Assembly (NCBI RefSeq): GCF_003710815.1
Contig: NZ_RHHP01000010.1
Location: forward strand, 186,001-250,000
Source of the DNA: Brevibacillus centrosporus
GTDB taxonomy: Bacteria; Bacillota; Bacilli; Brevibacillales; Brevibacillaceae
Reading direction: 5' to 3'
DNA: 64,000 nucleotides
Both the position numbers and the translations under genes were made by a program. Below the pieces are notes generated by a model, which searched no databases, was not told the origin of the DNA, and worked only from the letters and a program-made list of their open reading frames with translations. Positions 8,609 through 18,402 of this stretch are shown one piece after another. Positions within the stretch are counted from its first letter, which is position 1. Each line of letters starts with the position of its first letter.

Positions 8609-10192
8609 ATGTTACGGAAGAACCAGACACTGCTGTACTTGTTTTTGTTCGTTGCATTACTGCTTACAGCTTGCACACCTGAAACAGCGGGTACGACTCC
8701 CAGTAACCCACCGCCCACTACCCAGCAAGCAGGCAGTAGCGAAGCCCCCTCATCCCCGCCCAAGCAAGATTTGGTTATCGGCTTTGAAGCAGATGCAGCC
8801 ACGATGCTGGCGAACACCGATGTGAACTACGTGACCGACATTCAGATCCGCAATATCTATGACCCACTCATTGATCGGGACAAAGATGGCGCGCTTATTC
8901 CGGTTCTCGCTACGGAATGGAAGAATATCGATCCGCTCACCTGGGAGTTCAAGCTGCGAGAAGGAGTGAAATTTACCAATGGCGAGCCTTTCAATGCTGA
9001 GGCTGTCAAATTCAGCATCGACTACATTTTGGATGAAAAGAACAACTCGTTCTATCGCTCGAGATGGAAGGATATCAAAGAAGTAAAAGTTATCGATGAT
9101 CATACGGTGCAGATTATAACCGTTCAGCCATTCCCGACCCTGCTGCTCCGCATTGCTGATGATTTGCTGATCATGGCACCCAAGCATACCCAGGAAGTTG
9201 GTTTGGAAAAAGCAGCGACCGATCCGGTTGGGACTGGTGCCTACAAGTTTGAGAAGTGGACAAGAGACGAGTCTCTTCAATTGGTAGCCAATGAAGAATA
9301 CTGGCAGGGCGCACCTTCGATTAAAAAGCTGACGTTTAAAATCATTCCTGAGTTCAGCGCACGTTTGTCTGCGTTCCTGAGTGGAGAAATTCATCTGTTT
9401 AAAAATGTTCCCGTAGACTCGGTAGACCGAGTGAAAAATAGCGAAAACGGCAAGATCGAGATGGTAGGATCGTCAAGGATCAACTACGTTGCCCTAAATA
9501 CGTTCTACGATGGTCCACTCAAAGACCAGCGGGTACGCCAAGCGATTAACTACGCCATTGACGTGGATGAGCTGTTGAAGTCGGTACTGAACGGCAATGG
9601 AACGAAAATGACGGGTCCATTATCCAAGGTAAACGCCGACTACACGGAAACGAAAGATTATGGCTATGACCCGGACAAGGCGATTGCCCTATTGAAGGAA
9701 GCCAATATCGACCCGAAAACCTTGAAGCTGCAGCTGGATACGCCAAATGGTCGTTACCCCATGGATACGCATGTAGCCCAAGCGATTGCATCGCAGCTGC
9801 AAAAGATCGGGATCACGGTAAACGTTCAAGTCAATGAGTGGGGAAATCACCTCGCCAAAATCCGCCAGCACGAGATGAAAGACATGTTTATCCTCGGATG
9901 GGGACCTGCTTTTGATGCCCAAGGTACGATAGAAAATCTGTTTACCGAAAAAGCGCCTTACAGCGGATTCTACGATAAAGAAGTAGAGGGCATGATTCAA
10001 AAAGCGCTGCCTGTGTTTGATCCAGTAGAGCGCAAAAAAGGATTTGACGAGCTGCAGAACAAGCTGGTAGAGGAAGCAGCATGGGTCCCGCTTTGGCAGC
10101 AAGGCGATTTGTATGCCGTAGACAAAAATCTGCAGTTTACTCCGCGTGCGGATGAAAAATTCGCTGTGTTCGAAATGAAATGGGCCAAGTAG
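8609..10192 (+). CDS. Peptide ABC transporter solute-binding lipoprotein (system 2)
   Basis: A 527-residue SBP_bac_5 receptor. The signal peptide MLRKNQTLLYLFLFVALLL ends at the lipobox LLTAC (Cys about residue 22), followed by a Pro/Ser/Thr-rich linker before the folded part at QDLVIGFEADAATM. Family motifs include FKLREGVKFTNGEPFNAEAV, DPVGTGAYKFEKW and RQAINYAIDVDELL. The start codon follows AAGAGGGGG. Here the receptor leads the operon rather than closing it, unlike system 1. It is only distantly similar to the system 1 receptor, so the two importers probably take different peptides or peptide-like ligands. Confidence 0.92.
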   Translation: MLRKNQTLLYLFLFVALLLTACTPETAGTTPSNPPPTTQQAGSSEAPSSPPKQDLVIGFEADAATMLANTDVNYVTDIQIRNIYDPLIDRDKDGALIPVLATEWKNIDPLTWEFKLREGVKFTNGEPFNAEAVKFSIDYILDEKNNSFYRSRWKDIKEVKVIDDHTVQIITVQPFPTLLLRIADDLLIMAPKHTQEVGLEKAATDPVGTGAYKFEKWTRDESLQLVANEEYWQGAPSIKKLTFKIIPEFSARLSAFLSGEIHLFKNVPVDSVDRVKNSENGKIEMVGSSRINYVALNTFYDGPLKDQRVRQAINYAIDVDELLKSVLNGNGTKMTGPLSKVNADYTETKDYGYDPDKAIALLKEANIDPKTLKLQLDTPNGRYPMDTHVAQAIASQLQKIGITVNVQVNEWGNHLAKIRQHEMKDMFILGWGPAFDAQGTIENLFTEKAPYSGFYDKEVEGMIQKALPVFDPVERKKGFDELQNKLVEEAAWVPLWQQGDLYAVDKNLQFTPRADEKFAVFEMKWAK

Positions 10193-10218
10193 GAAGCGAC
10201 AGGAAATAGGAGGACTCT

Positions 10219-11136
10219 ATGCTAGACTATCTGATCAAACGGACGGTGCAAGTGCTAGTCGTTCTCTTCTTGGCTCTGACGACAGTCTTTTTCATTATCC
10301 GCCTATCGGGAGATCCAACAGCACTGTTTTTGCCACCGGATGCGCCACGGGAGCAGTTGGAGGAATTCCGCAAAGCACTCGGATTTGATCGCCCTCTGTA
10401 CGTGCAATACACGGAGTTTATGACAAATGCGGTGCAAGGAGACTTCGGAAACTCCTTGCGTACGAGAGAGGATGCTTTGCAGACAGTGCTCAACCGCATT
10501 CCTGCAACCTTTCAGCTGGCCTTTACAGCTCTGGGACTTTCTTTGTTGATTGCCATTCCGATCGGCATCAACTCGGCTTACAAGCGCAACACCCTCTTTG
10601 ACCAGACGGGAGTGGCTTTTACGGTTTTAGGGCAGGCGCTGCCCAGTTTTTGGCTAGGGCTGATCCTCATCTACGTCTTTGCCGTGCAGTTCAAATGGCT
10701 GCCGACGGGCGGAGGAGGTTCGATGATTCATCTCATCTTGCCAGCCCTGACACTAGCGGCGTACAGTGTGGCACGATTTGCACGGTTTACCCGCTCGACC
10801 ATGCTGGATGTTCTGAGAAAAGACTATATCCGGACGGCAAAAGCATCAGGCATTCCGATGTACAAAATCCTGTCTGTCTACGCCTTGAAGAATACGCTCA
10901 TTCCGATCATTACCCTCGTCGCACTCGATTTGGGCGTGCTTCTCGGAGGTGCGGTTATTGTGGAAGTAGTCTTTGCTTGGCCGGGGCTCGGACGTCTACT
11001 CATGCAGTCCTTGCTCAATCGCGATTTTCCGGTGGTCATGGCTGGCGTGTTTTTGATTGCCTTCATCTACTCCGTGATTAACTTTGTGGTGGATGTGCTC
11101 TATGCCTACGTGAATCCACAAATTCGGTATAAGTAG
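10219..11136 (+). CDS. Peptide ABC transporter permease, DppB type (system 2)
   Basis: A 305-residue permease. It has the typical start MLDYLIKRTVQVLVVLFLAL, the loop RLSGDPTALFLPPDAPREQL, the EAA loop TAKASGIPMYKILSVYALKN, and the end motif EVVFAWPGLGRLLMQSLLNRDFP. The RBS is AGGAGG. It follows the receptor by 26 bases and precedes the partner permease by 12. Confidence 0.93.
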   Translation: MLDYLIKRTVQVLVVLFLALTTVFFIIRLSGDPTALFLPPDAPREQLEEFRKALGFDRPLYVQYTEFMTNAVQGDFGNSLRTREDALQTVLNRIPATFQLAFTALGLSLLIAIPIGINSAYKRNTLFDQTGVAFTVLGQALPSFWLGLILIYVFAVQFKWLPTGGGGSMIHLILPALTLAAYSVARFARFTRSTMLDVLRKDYIRTAKASGIPMYKILSVYALKNTLIPIITLVALDLGVLLGGAVIVEVVFAWPGLGRLLMQSLLNRDFPVVMAGVFLIAFIYSVINFVVDVLYAYVNPQIRYK

Positions 11137-11148
11137 GAGGGCCACCAG

Positions 11149-12060
11149 ATGAACCAAACAACCGTAACGGAATCCAATGTCAACCCGCAACTGCTGAAAA
11201 AGAGAAAGGCAGGCTCTGGAAAAGCGGGCTTCTACCTTCGACAGCTGAAAAAGAGTCCGTCAGGGATGGCAGGCTTTGTGATTATCTTGATCGTCCTGTT
11301 TCTGGGCATCTTTGGCTCTTGGGTCGCTCCTTATGATCCCAATCTGGCGGAGCTCAGTAAAAAGCTGCTTCCCCCGATGTCAGAGGGCCATTTGCTTGGA
11401 ACGGACCAGCTCGGGCGCGACATCTTATCCAGATTGATACACGGAACAAGTGTGTCTCTCATCATCGGGAGCTGCGCGGTGGTGGTAGCGGGAGCTGTCG
11501 GGACGACCTTGGGCGTTATTGCCGGTTACTTTCGAGGATGGGTTGATACCATCATCATGCGGCTGGTAGATGTCGTACTCAGCTTCCCGTTTATCTTGCT
11601 CGTTCTGGTCATCAACGCGGTGATCGGAACAGGGTTGAAAAACATCATTCTGTCCTTGGCAATCGCAGGCTGGGTCATTTATGCACGAGTGGTACGCAGT
11701 GAGGTACTGGCATTGCGGGAAAAGGAATTCATCGTCTCGTGTGTAGCTACAGGAGTACCACGCTGGGAAATCATCCTCAAGCACATCGTCCCGAATCTGT
11801 TTACACCGATTATTGTCCTATCGTCTCTGCAGATTGCCACCTACATCATCGCGGAAGCATCGATCAGCTTTTTGGGATTCGGGGTTCAACCTCCACAGCC
11901 AGCATGGGGCAATATGCTGAGCGAAGGAAAGGACTACATTTTCAGCGCCTGGTGGCTGATCACGTTCCCGGGAATCGCGATTGTCGTCACGGCGCTAGGG
12001 GTCAATTTGTTTGGGGACTGGCTACGAGATGTACTCGATCCAGAGCTGAAGGGCAATTGA
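11149..12060 (+). CDS. Peptide ABC transporter permease, DppC type (system 2)
   Basis: A 303-residue permease with a basic cytoplasmic N-terminus, a first helix about residues 40-60, the loop GHLLGTDQLGRDILSRL, the EAA loop SCVATGVPRWEIILKHIVPN, and the C-terminal motif EASISFLGFGVQPPQPAWGNML. RBS AGGAGGG lies just upstream. It forms the channel with the preceding DppB-type subunit. Confidence 0.93.
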   Translation: MNQTTVTESNVNPQLLKKRKAGSGKAGFYLRQLKKSPSGMAGFVIILIVLFLGIFGSWVAPYDPNLAELSKKLLPPMSEGHLLGTDQLGRDILSRLIHGTSVSLIIGSCAVVVAGAVGTTLGVIAGYFRGWVDTIIMRLVDVVLSFPFILLVLVINAVIGTGLKNIILSLAIAGWVIYARVVRSEVLALREKEFIVSCVATGVPRWEIILKHIVPNLFTPIIVLSSLQIATYIIAEASISFLGFGVQPPQPAWGNMLSEGKDYIFSAWWLITFPGIAIVVTALGVNLFGDWLRDVLDPELKGN

Positions 12061-12074
12061 AAGAGGTGAAAAAC

Positions 12075-13076
12075 ATGCGAGAGCGTGCCCCCATTCTGGA
12101 AGTAAGACAGCTAAAGACACATATCAAGACGGCAAACGGAATCGTGAAAGCGGTAGATGGAGTAGATTTCACCATTTATGAAGGGGAGACGGTGGGGATC
12201 GTCGGGGAATCAGGCTGCGGCAAGAGTATGACCTCTCTGTCCGTAATGGGATTGCTGCCCAAACCGATGGCTTATATCGAGTCAGGGCATATTCACTTTG
12301 CGGGCAGAGATCTTACGCAGCTGTCTGAAAAAGAAATGCGCAAGCTGCGCGGAAATGACATCTCCATGATTTTTCAAGAGCCGATGACGTCGCTGAATCC
12401 CGTTTTTACCATTGGCCAACAGCTCAGCGAACCACTGAAGCAGCATACACGGCTGAACAAAAAAGAGATAAGAAATGCCGTTATCTCGATGCTGCAATCG
12501 GTCGGGATCCCGAGAGCTGAGCAGATCATCGACGAATATCCACACCAGCTCTCGGGGGGTATGCGGCAGCGGGTCATGATCTCGCTTGCCATGCTTTGCC
12601 AGCCAAAGCTGTTGATTGCCGATGAACCGACTACGGCTTTGGATGTGACGATCCAGGCGCAAATTCTGGAGCTGATGAAAGCGATCAAAGCCACTACGAA
12701 TATGGCGATGATGCTAATCACACATGATCTGGGTGTCGTAGCAGAAATGTGCGATCGGGTCATGGTCATGTACGCTGGGCAGGTAGTGGAAAGCGCCGAC
12801 GTTCGTACGATTTTCAACCGGCCGACGCATCCCTACACGCAAGGACTGTTAGCTTCCATGCCTACCGCCAATGAGCGCAAAGGAGAGCTGTCGTCTATTC
12901 CAGGCAGTGTTCCGCGCCCAGATGAAATACCGCCTGGCTGTGCATTTGCGCCACGCTGTTCCATCGCTACCGACCGATGCAGGCAAGAGCGGCCTGTGCT
13001 GCAAGCATACGAGAACCAATGGACCCGTTGCTGGCATCCCATCAGCAAGCCCTCGGAGGTGACACATGCTACCTGA
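12075..13076 (+). CDS. Peptide ABC transporter ATPase, DppD type (system 2)
   Basis: A 333-residue ATPase. Walker A is GESGCGKSM (Met replacing the usual final Thr), the signature is QLSGGMRQR, Walker B is LLIADEPTTALD, and the H-loop is LITHDLG. The C-terminal cysteine cluster is GCAFAPRCSIATDRC. The ATG at 12075 follows AAGAGGTG at 12061-12068; the longer open frame upstream overlaps the permease and is not used. The stop overlaps the next gene by 11 bases (13066-13076), indicating translational coupling. Confidence 0.93.
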   Translation: MRERAPILEVRQLKTHIKTANGIVKAVDGVDFTIYEGETVGIVGESGCGKSMTSLSVMGLLPKPMAYIESGHIHFAGRDLTQLSEKEMRKLRGNDISMIFQEPMTSLNPVFTIGQQLSEPLKQHTRLNKKEIRNAVISMLQSVGIPRAEQIIDEYPHQLSGGMRQRVMISLAMLCQPKLLIADEPTTALDVTIQAQILELMKAIKATTNMAMMLITHDLGVVAEMCDRVMVMYAGQVVESADVRTIFNRPTHPYTQGLLASMPTANERKGELSSIPGSVPRPDEIPPGCAFAPRCSIATDRCRQERPVLQAYENQWTRCWHPISKPSEVTHAT

Positions 13077-14043
13077 GCCATTACTCGAGATCAAGCAGCT
13101 GAAAAAGTACTACGAGATCAAGAAAGGTTGGTTCCAGCCCATGCAGCAGGTACGTGCCGTCGACGATGTCACGTTCACCGTGTATAAAGGCGAGACGTTT
13201 GGGTTGGTAGGAGAGAGCGGGTGCGGAAAGTCGACTACAGGGCGGGCCATTCTCCGACTGCAGGAGCACACATCCGGTGAAATTCGGTTTGCGGGGAGAG
13301 ACATTTCCGGGCTTCCTTATACAGAAATGAGGCAGCTGCGCCGAAAAATGCAAATGGTATTTCAGGACCCATACGCTTCCTTGAACCCGAAAAAGACCAT
13401 CCTGCAAATTTTGACGGAGCCTTTGCGCGTCCATGGGCTGTACGCGCCGGAAGAACGCGTGCAAAAGGCCATTGAAATGCTCGAGATCGTGGGACTGTCT
13501 GAATATCATCTGCATTCCTATCCGCATGAATTTTCTGGTGGTCAGCGGCAGCGTATCGGCATTGCCCGCGCCGTCATCCTGCAGCCTGAGCTGATTATCG
13601 CCGACGAGCCAGTTTCCGCCCTGGATGTTTCCATTCAGTCACAGGTGATAAATCTGCTTTTACAGCTGCAACGCGATTTTCATCTCACCTACATTTTTAT
13701 CTCCCATGATTTAGGGGTAGTCAGGCATATGACTGACCGTGTGGGTGTGATGTATCTGGGAAAGCTGGTCGAGCAAGCCAAGACAGAGGAGCTATTCCGA
13801 AGCCCCAAGCATCCTTACACAAGAGCCCTTCTATCTGCTGTACCGATCCGACATCCAGATGAGAAAAAAGAGAGAGTCGTTTTAAAGGGAGACGTTCCCA
13901 GTCCGCTTAACCCACCAGAGGGATGCCATTTCCATCCACGCTGCCCAGACTGCATGCAAATTTGCAAGACAGAAAAGCCGCCAGTCGTGGAAGTGGGAGA
14001 TCATGTCGTCGCTTGCCACTTATATGCAACTGAAAACAGATGA
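13066..14043 (+). CDS. Peptide ABC transporter ATPase, DppF type (system 2)
   Basis: A 325-residue ATPase. It has Walker A GESGCGKST, Q-loop VFQDPYASLNPKK, signature FSGGQRQR, Walker B LIIADEPVSALD and H-loop FISHDLG. The C-terminal tail GCHFHPRCPDCMQIC is present. It overlaps the DppD gene and is followed 15 bases later by the M24-fold gene. Completes a five-subunit importer. Confidence 0.93.
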   Translation: MLPEPLLEIKQLKKYYEIKKGWFQPMQQVRAVDDVTFTVYKGETFGLVGESGCGKSTTGRAILRLQEHTSGEIRFAGRDISGLPYTEMRQLRRKMQMVFQDPYASLNPKKTILQILTEPLRVHGLYAPEERVQKAIEMLEIVGLSEYHLHSYPHEFSGGQRQRIGIARAVILQPELIIADEPVSALDVSIQSQVINLLLQLQRDFHLTYIFISHDLGVVRHMTDRVGVMYLGKLVEQAKTEELFRSPKHPYTRALLSAVPIRHPDEKKERVVLKGDVPSPLNPPEGCHFHPRCPDCMQICKTEKPPVVEVGDHVVACHLYATENR

Positions 14044-14058
14044 AAAGAGGAGATCAAC

Positions 14059-15240
14059 ATGCTACTTGCCATTTCTAAGGAAGAACTCATCGGCCGCCAG
14101 AAAAAGCTCATGGAGAAACTCTCGGCAAACGAGCTGGATTGCGCCATTCTCTTCAGTGTCGTCGATATCTTTTACCTGACGGGCTTTCATTTTCACCCAA
14201 CTGAAAGACCGATCGGCTTTTTCATCGACCCGCAGCAGAAGACCCATCTGTTTGTTCCCGCTCTTGAGCATGAGCATGCAGAAGAATTCGCCAGCGTAGA
14301 CCATGTTCATTCCTATCCGGAGTACCCCGGGCTTCGTCATCCGATGGAGTACCTGAAGGATGCATTGGTCGAAGCCAATTTCTCTGGAAAACGAGTCGGC
14401 TTTGATGCAGAAGGCTACGGCTCCTCGATGGGGTATCGTGGACAAAAGGTTCGTCAATTTTTAGAGGCAAAAGATTTCACCTCGATTTATGGCTGGGTCG
14501 AGGAAATGCGAGTCGTCAAGTCGGCAGCTGAAATTGAGCTGATCAAAGAATCGTGCCGTTGGGGAAATCTCGCTCATCGCTTGCTGCAAAAGTATTCCAA
14601 GCCAGGCTTGAGCGAAATTGAAATCACATCGAAGGCTTCTACCGAGGCGACCATGGCCATGATCGAAACCTTGGGGGCAGACTATAAGCCACACGGAAAT
14701 ACGGCCTATGCCATTTTCCGCGGTCAGGTCGGGCCGATGTCTGCTTTCCCGCATGCCGTTACCCAAAACCTCGTGCTGAAAAAAGGAGATACCCTGGTGA
14801 CGGGAGCCGCGGCAGATGTCTGGGGATACCATAGTGAGCTGGAGCGGACGATGTTTGTCCAAGAGGCAAACGAAGAACAGGAGAAATACTTTTCCTTCAT
14901 GGTGCAAGCGCAAGATATCGCTTTTGCACACATCAAGCCCGGCAAACCTATGTCCTATGTAGAAGAGGCGGTTCAAGCCTTCTTTAAAGAAAACGGAATT
15001 TCGCATCTGACCTCCCATCACACAGGCCATGCGATCGGTCTACTGGGACACGAAGCGCCTTTCTTCGATCTGGGGGATCACACCATCATGCAGCCCGGAA
15101 TGGTCATGACGGTGGAGCCGGGGATTTACGTACGCGGACTGGGCGGATTCCGTCATTCGGATACGGTCCTCGTGACAGAAAATGGGATAGAAATGCTCAC
15201 TTACTACCCAAGAGATTTGGGCTCGATGATCTGCGTATAA
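14059..15240 (+). CDS. M24 (creatinase/aminopeptidase P fold) protein with degenerate metal site
   Basis: A 393-residue protein with the two-domain layout of prolidase, aminopeptidase P and creatinase: an N-terminal creatinase domain (about 1-150) and a C-terminal pita-bread domain. Of the five metal ligands of true M24 peptidases only His324 (HTGHAIG) and Glu353 (VEPGIYV) align. The first Asp is Gly249, the second Asp is Glu260 (GYHSELERT), and the last Glu is Ser367 (FRHSDTVLV). Creatinase, which hydrolyses its substrate without metal, shows similar losses. RBS GAGGAG is 7 bases upstream, and it is the last gene of importer operon 2. It may hydrolyse an imported peptide-like or guanidino/cyclic compound rather than X-Pro peptides; that is inference. 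Confidence 0.8.
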   Translation: MLLAISKEELIGRQKKLMEKLSANELDCAILFSVVDIFYLTGFHFHPTERPIGFFIDPQQKTHLFVPALEHEHAEEFASVDHVHSYPEYPGLRHPMEYLKDALVEANFSGKRVGFDAEGYGSSMGYRGQKVRQFLEAKDFTSIYGWVEEMRVVKSAAEIELIKESCRWGNLAHRLLQKYSKPGLSEIEITSKASTEATMAMIETLGADYKPHGNTAYAIFRGQVGPMSAFPHAVTQNLVLKKGDTLVTGAAADVWGYHSELERTMFVQEANEEQEKYFSFMVQAQDIAFAHIKPGKPMSYVEEAVQAFFKENGISHLTSHHTGHAIGLLGHEAPFFDLGDHTIMQPGMVMTVEPGIYVRGLGGFRHSDTVLVTENGIEMLTYYPRDLGSMICV

Positions 15241-15256
15241 GCAGCAAAAGAAGGAC

Positions 15257-15294
15257 AGAGGAGGGTTGTCGCTTATGGTGACAGCTCTCTTTTT
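15257..15294 (+). terminator. Probable terminator of importer operon 2
   Basis: An inverted repeat with inner arms GTTGTCGC and GTGACAGC and outer AGAG/CTCT follows the M24 stop by 17 bases and runs into CTCTTTTTG. The stem has wobbles and a bulge, so it is weaker than the other terminators here. Confidence 0.55.
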
Positions 15295-15329
15295 GCATGG
15301 AAGCTCAGCAAGCTTCGCAATCTGTAAGA

Positions 15330-15342
15330 AACAATCCGAACT
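15330..15342 (+). repeat. 13-base dispersed repeat, copy 1
   Basis: AACAATCCGAACT occurs here and again at 22121-22133; similarity extends downstream with a two-base gap (AAATGCCTTA versus AAACCTTA). Both copies lie in intergenic DNA. A 13-base match is unlikely by chance in 64 kb but its meaning is unknown. Confidence 0.4.
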
Positions 15343-15454
15343 GAAATGCCTTAACATGTAGTTTATGAAGTGAGCTAAAGCTGTGCGTTATGGGAGCGGT
15401 TAGCTGTGCAGGACACTTGGAATAAGCGGAGAGGCGAGAGGGAATGAAGAGAGC

Positions 15455-15478
15455 GGAATAAAGGAATAAAGGAATAAA
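15455..15478 (+). repeat. Short tandem repeat, three copies of GGAATAAA
   Basis: Three perfect consecutive copies of the 8-base unit GGAATAAA lie in a purine-rich intergenic stretch between the importer operon and the small basic protein gene. Likely replication slippage; no function evident. Confidence 0.7.
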
Positions 15479-15525
15479 GAATACAGAGTATCGGGAGAAC
15501 GGAGGACCCGTAACACGACGAAGCA

Positions 15526-15563
15526 GAGTGCCGCCCTTTGGCACTCCTTTCGTTTTATTTTTT
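15526..15563 (+). terminator. Hairpin with T-rich tail between convergent transcription units
   Basis: Perfect 7-base arms GAGTGCC (15526-15532) and GGCACTC (15540-15546) are separated by a 7-base loop. On the plus strand they are followed by a T-rich stretch (CGTTTTATTTTTT). It also lies just past the stop of the leftward small gene, so it can serve as the shared end of both units. Confidence 0.55.
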
Positions 15564-15668
15564 CTTGTTTCTTTCGAGGTAGTGAGCCAGGTTGTTCAAG
15601 GTATCTTCGTAGGATCTTTTCTTTTGCGTAGTAGTTGTTGTATTTGGTTTCGCTTTTACTTTTGTCAT
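15555..15668 (-). CDS. Small basic Lys/Thr-rich protein, 37 residues
   Basis: The minus strand from 15668 encodes MTKVKAKPNTTTTTQKKRSY followed by EDTLNNLAHYLERNKKK and a TAA stop. The ATG is preceded by CCGGAGGCCCACC, which puts GGAGG 7 bases upstream, a strong and well-spaced ribosome-binding site. The protein is basic at both ends with a central amphipathic segment and has no membrane helix or signal peptide. I do not recognise the family. It stands alone, convergent with the importer operon and with AT-rich DNA upstream. Small basic proteins of this kind in spore formers are often developmental or nucleic-acid associated, but nothing here proves that. Confidence 0.6.
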   Translation of the reverse strand: MTKVKAKPNTTTTTQKKRSYEDTLNNLAHYLERNKKK

Positions 15669-16820
<1,152 letters not shown>

Positions 16821-17111
16821 CACCTGTTCTCCAGATGGATCAGGTTGAATCCAGGACTTTGCCACAAACTAGGGATTCCAGTGATGCTCATCACTACTGG
16901 CAACAAAGATCAGCACCCTTTGACCAGTCTATCTCGCGTGGTAAACTCTGCCGGTGAAATCGACAGCTTGCTCTCATGCGTGCCACTCATTTTAATTAAT
17001 GAATTGTTGGCACACGAAAGCGGCCGCAGGTTGGAAGGACAGGCCAAACAAGACTTCCAGCGGCTTGAACGGATCCTGGAAGAAAACAATCTCACCATAT
17101 GGGAACAATAG
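16821..17111 (+). pseudogene. Remnant of a SIS-domain (MurR/RpiR-type) regulator, C-terminal part
   Basis: The open frame after a TAA at 16818 has no proper start codon or ribosome-binding site (only an internal TTG at 16845). Its reading LGIPVMLITTGNKDQHPLTS followed by LSRVVNSAGE and a helical VPLILINELLAHESG resembles the C-terminal half of SIS sugar-phosphate-binding domains of MurR/RpiR regulators. The HTH domain and the first half of the SIS fold are missing. It ends normally and is followed by a good terminator, so it looks like the 3' end of a gene whose front was deleted. The family assignment rests on a short segment. Confidence 0.5.
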
Positions 17112-17145
17112 CATACGAAAGCACCGACCGCTTAAAACGGAAAAA

Positions 17146-17171
17146 GGGAGCCAAGAGCTCCCTCGTTTTTT
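17146..17171 (+). terminator. Intrinsic terminator after the SIS remnant
   Basis: Arms GGGAGC (17146-17151) and GCTCCC (17157-17162), loop CAAGA, then TCGTTTTTT. Confidence 0.85.
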
Positions 17172-17574
17172 GCAATTCCGTTGGTAAGTGGGTGTTTTTT
17201 CAGTATTCCACCTGGACACATTGGTTTTATTTCTTTCTGGTACGGAGGATGGGATTCAAGATGTACGTAGCTGACAATCGCTTGAAAAGTTTTTGCTCTT
17301 CTCTCTTTTTCAAATTCGATATCATTCGGATTTTAGCAAGCAGCTTATCAAACTCAAAAGTATAACCCCCGTAAATTTTCTCACCAAGAGAGAGTTTTCT
17401 TCAAAAAATACGAAATATATATTGAAAACCTTTTTTAATGTACGTGTATTCAAAAGGAAATCAGTTCCTTTTTTCGCCCTCACACTTGCCTCGGTCATTT
17501 CTCAATAATGAAGGAAAGGTATGAGGTGTTTGCTTACCCGACTTCTATAAGATTGGTCCTCTCTGCTCTTCCAC
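17172..17574. other. Intergenic region without a recognisable gene
   Basis: About 400 bases between the terminator and the end of the leftward hydrolase gene. It is AT-rich, with only short frames. A plus-strand frame from about 17250 follows ACGGAGGATGGG but its translation resembles no family and has poor composition. I see no hairpin that would obviously end the hydrolase transcript. Confidence 0.4.
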
Positions 17575-18396
17575 TTAGCTGTTGATGAAATTCAACAGAT
17601 CAATATTGAGTCGGTCCGCATGGGTGATGAATAAACCGTGTGCCGCATTCTCATACACGATGAACTGACTGTCTTGGACAAGCTGCGCGGATTTTCGCCC
17701 GCATAGGCGAATAGGTGCCGACTGATCCGAGTCACCGTGAATGATCAAAGTCGGTACGAGAATGTCCCGCATCTGTGCTCGGAGATCCGAGTGAAAAATA
17801 GCCTCGCCGCAATCAATAGTAGCTTTCGCTGAACACTGCATGCACATATGCGTGCCCCATTGTATCCTCTCTGCTGATACCGAAATCCCCGGCAATCCTA
17901 CGCCGAAAAAGGGCGGGGCGTTGTCCGCGAACCATTTCGGCCGATCTTGGGAACGCATCGCGACCATGGAATCAAACATTTTCTGGTCGATCCCATCAGG
18001 GTTGTCATCGGTCTTTTGCAAAAACGGTGCGGTACCCGCCAGTATCGCGATCCGTGCAATACGCTCCGTGCCGTAACGAGACAGGTAGCGAACAACTTCG
18101 CCACTCCCCATCGAGTAGCCGACAAGCGTGATGTCTTGCAGATCGAGACAATCGATCAATGCGGCGAGGTCACTGGCGAGCGTATCGTAGTCGTAGCCCT
18201 CTGCCGGCCAATCGGAACGTCCGTGCCCACGCCTGTCGTAGGCTATACATCTGAGCCCGTTGGAGACGAGAAACGGCATTTGCAGCTCCCACATTTCGGA
18301 GTTCATAAAGGCAGCGGAAACTAGAACAACCGGCTTGCCCGTTCCCCAATCCTGGTAAAACAGTCGTGTACCGTCACGCGTTTCAAAGAATGGCAT
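17575..18396 (-). CDS. Alpha/beta hydrolase (non-heme chloroperoxidase-like)
   Basis: A 273-residue alpha/beta-hydrolase close to the bacterial esterase/non-heme haloperoxidase group. The nucleophile elbow is GYSMGS (about residue 94), the acid is in IIHGDSDQSAP and the base histidine in NAAHGLF. The lid region is cysteine-rich (HMCMQCSAK), which is unusual for a cytoplasmic esterase but seen in this subgroup. No signal peptide. It starts 6 bases after the DinB-type gene stop, so the two are co-transcribed. Likely a carboxylesterase/lactonase; haloperoxidase activity of such enzymes is incidental. Confidence 0.85.
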   Translation of the reverse strand: MPFFETRDGTRLFYQDWGTGKPVVLVSAAFMNSEMWELQMPFLVSNGLRCIAYDRRGHGRSDWPAEGYDYDTLASDLAALIDCLDLQDITLVGYSMGSGEVVRYLSRYGTERIARIAILAGTAPFLQKTDDNPDGIDQKMFDSMVAMRSQDRPKWFADNAPPFFGVGLPGISVSAERIQWGTHMCMQCSAKATIDCGEAIFHSDLRAQMRDILVPTLIIHGDSDQSAPIRLCGRKSAQLVQDSQFIVYENAAHGLFITHADRLNIDLLNFINS

Positions 18397-18402
18397 GGGT
18401 GA

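Noticed and set aside
11739-12074. N-terminal extension of the system 2 DppD ATPase
   Set aside because: It is antiframe of the preceding permease; the ATG at 12075 has a good ribosome-binding site and the protein then starts as the family does.
15305-15544. Minus-strand frame of 79 codons after the small basic protein
   Set aside because: Starts at a GTG inside the terminator hairpin and runs through tandem-repeat DNA; no protein-like pattern.
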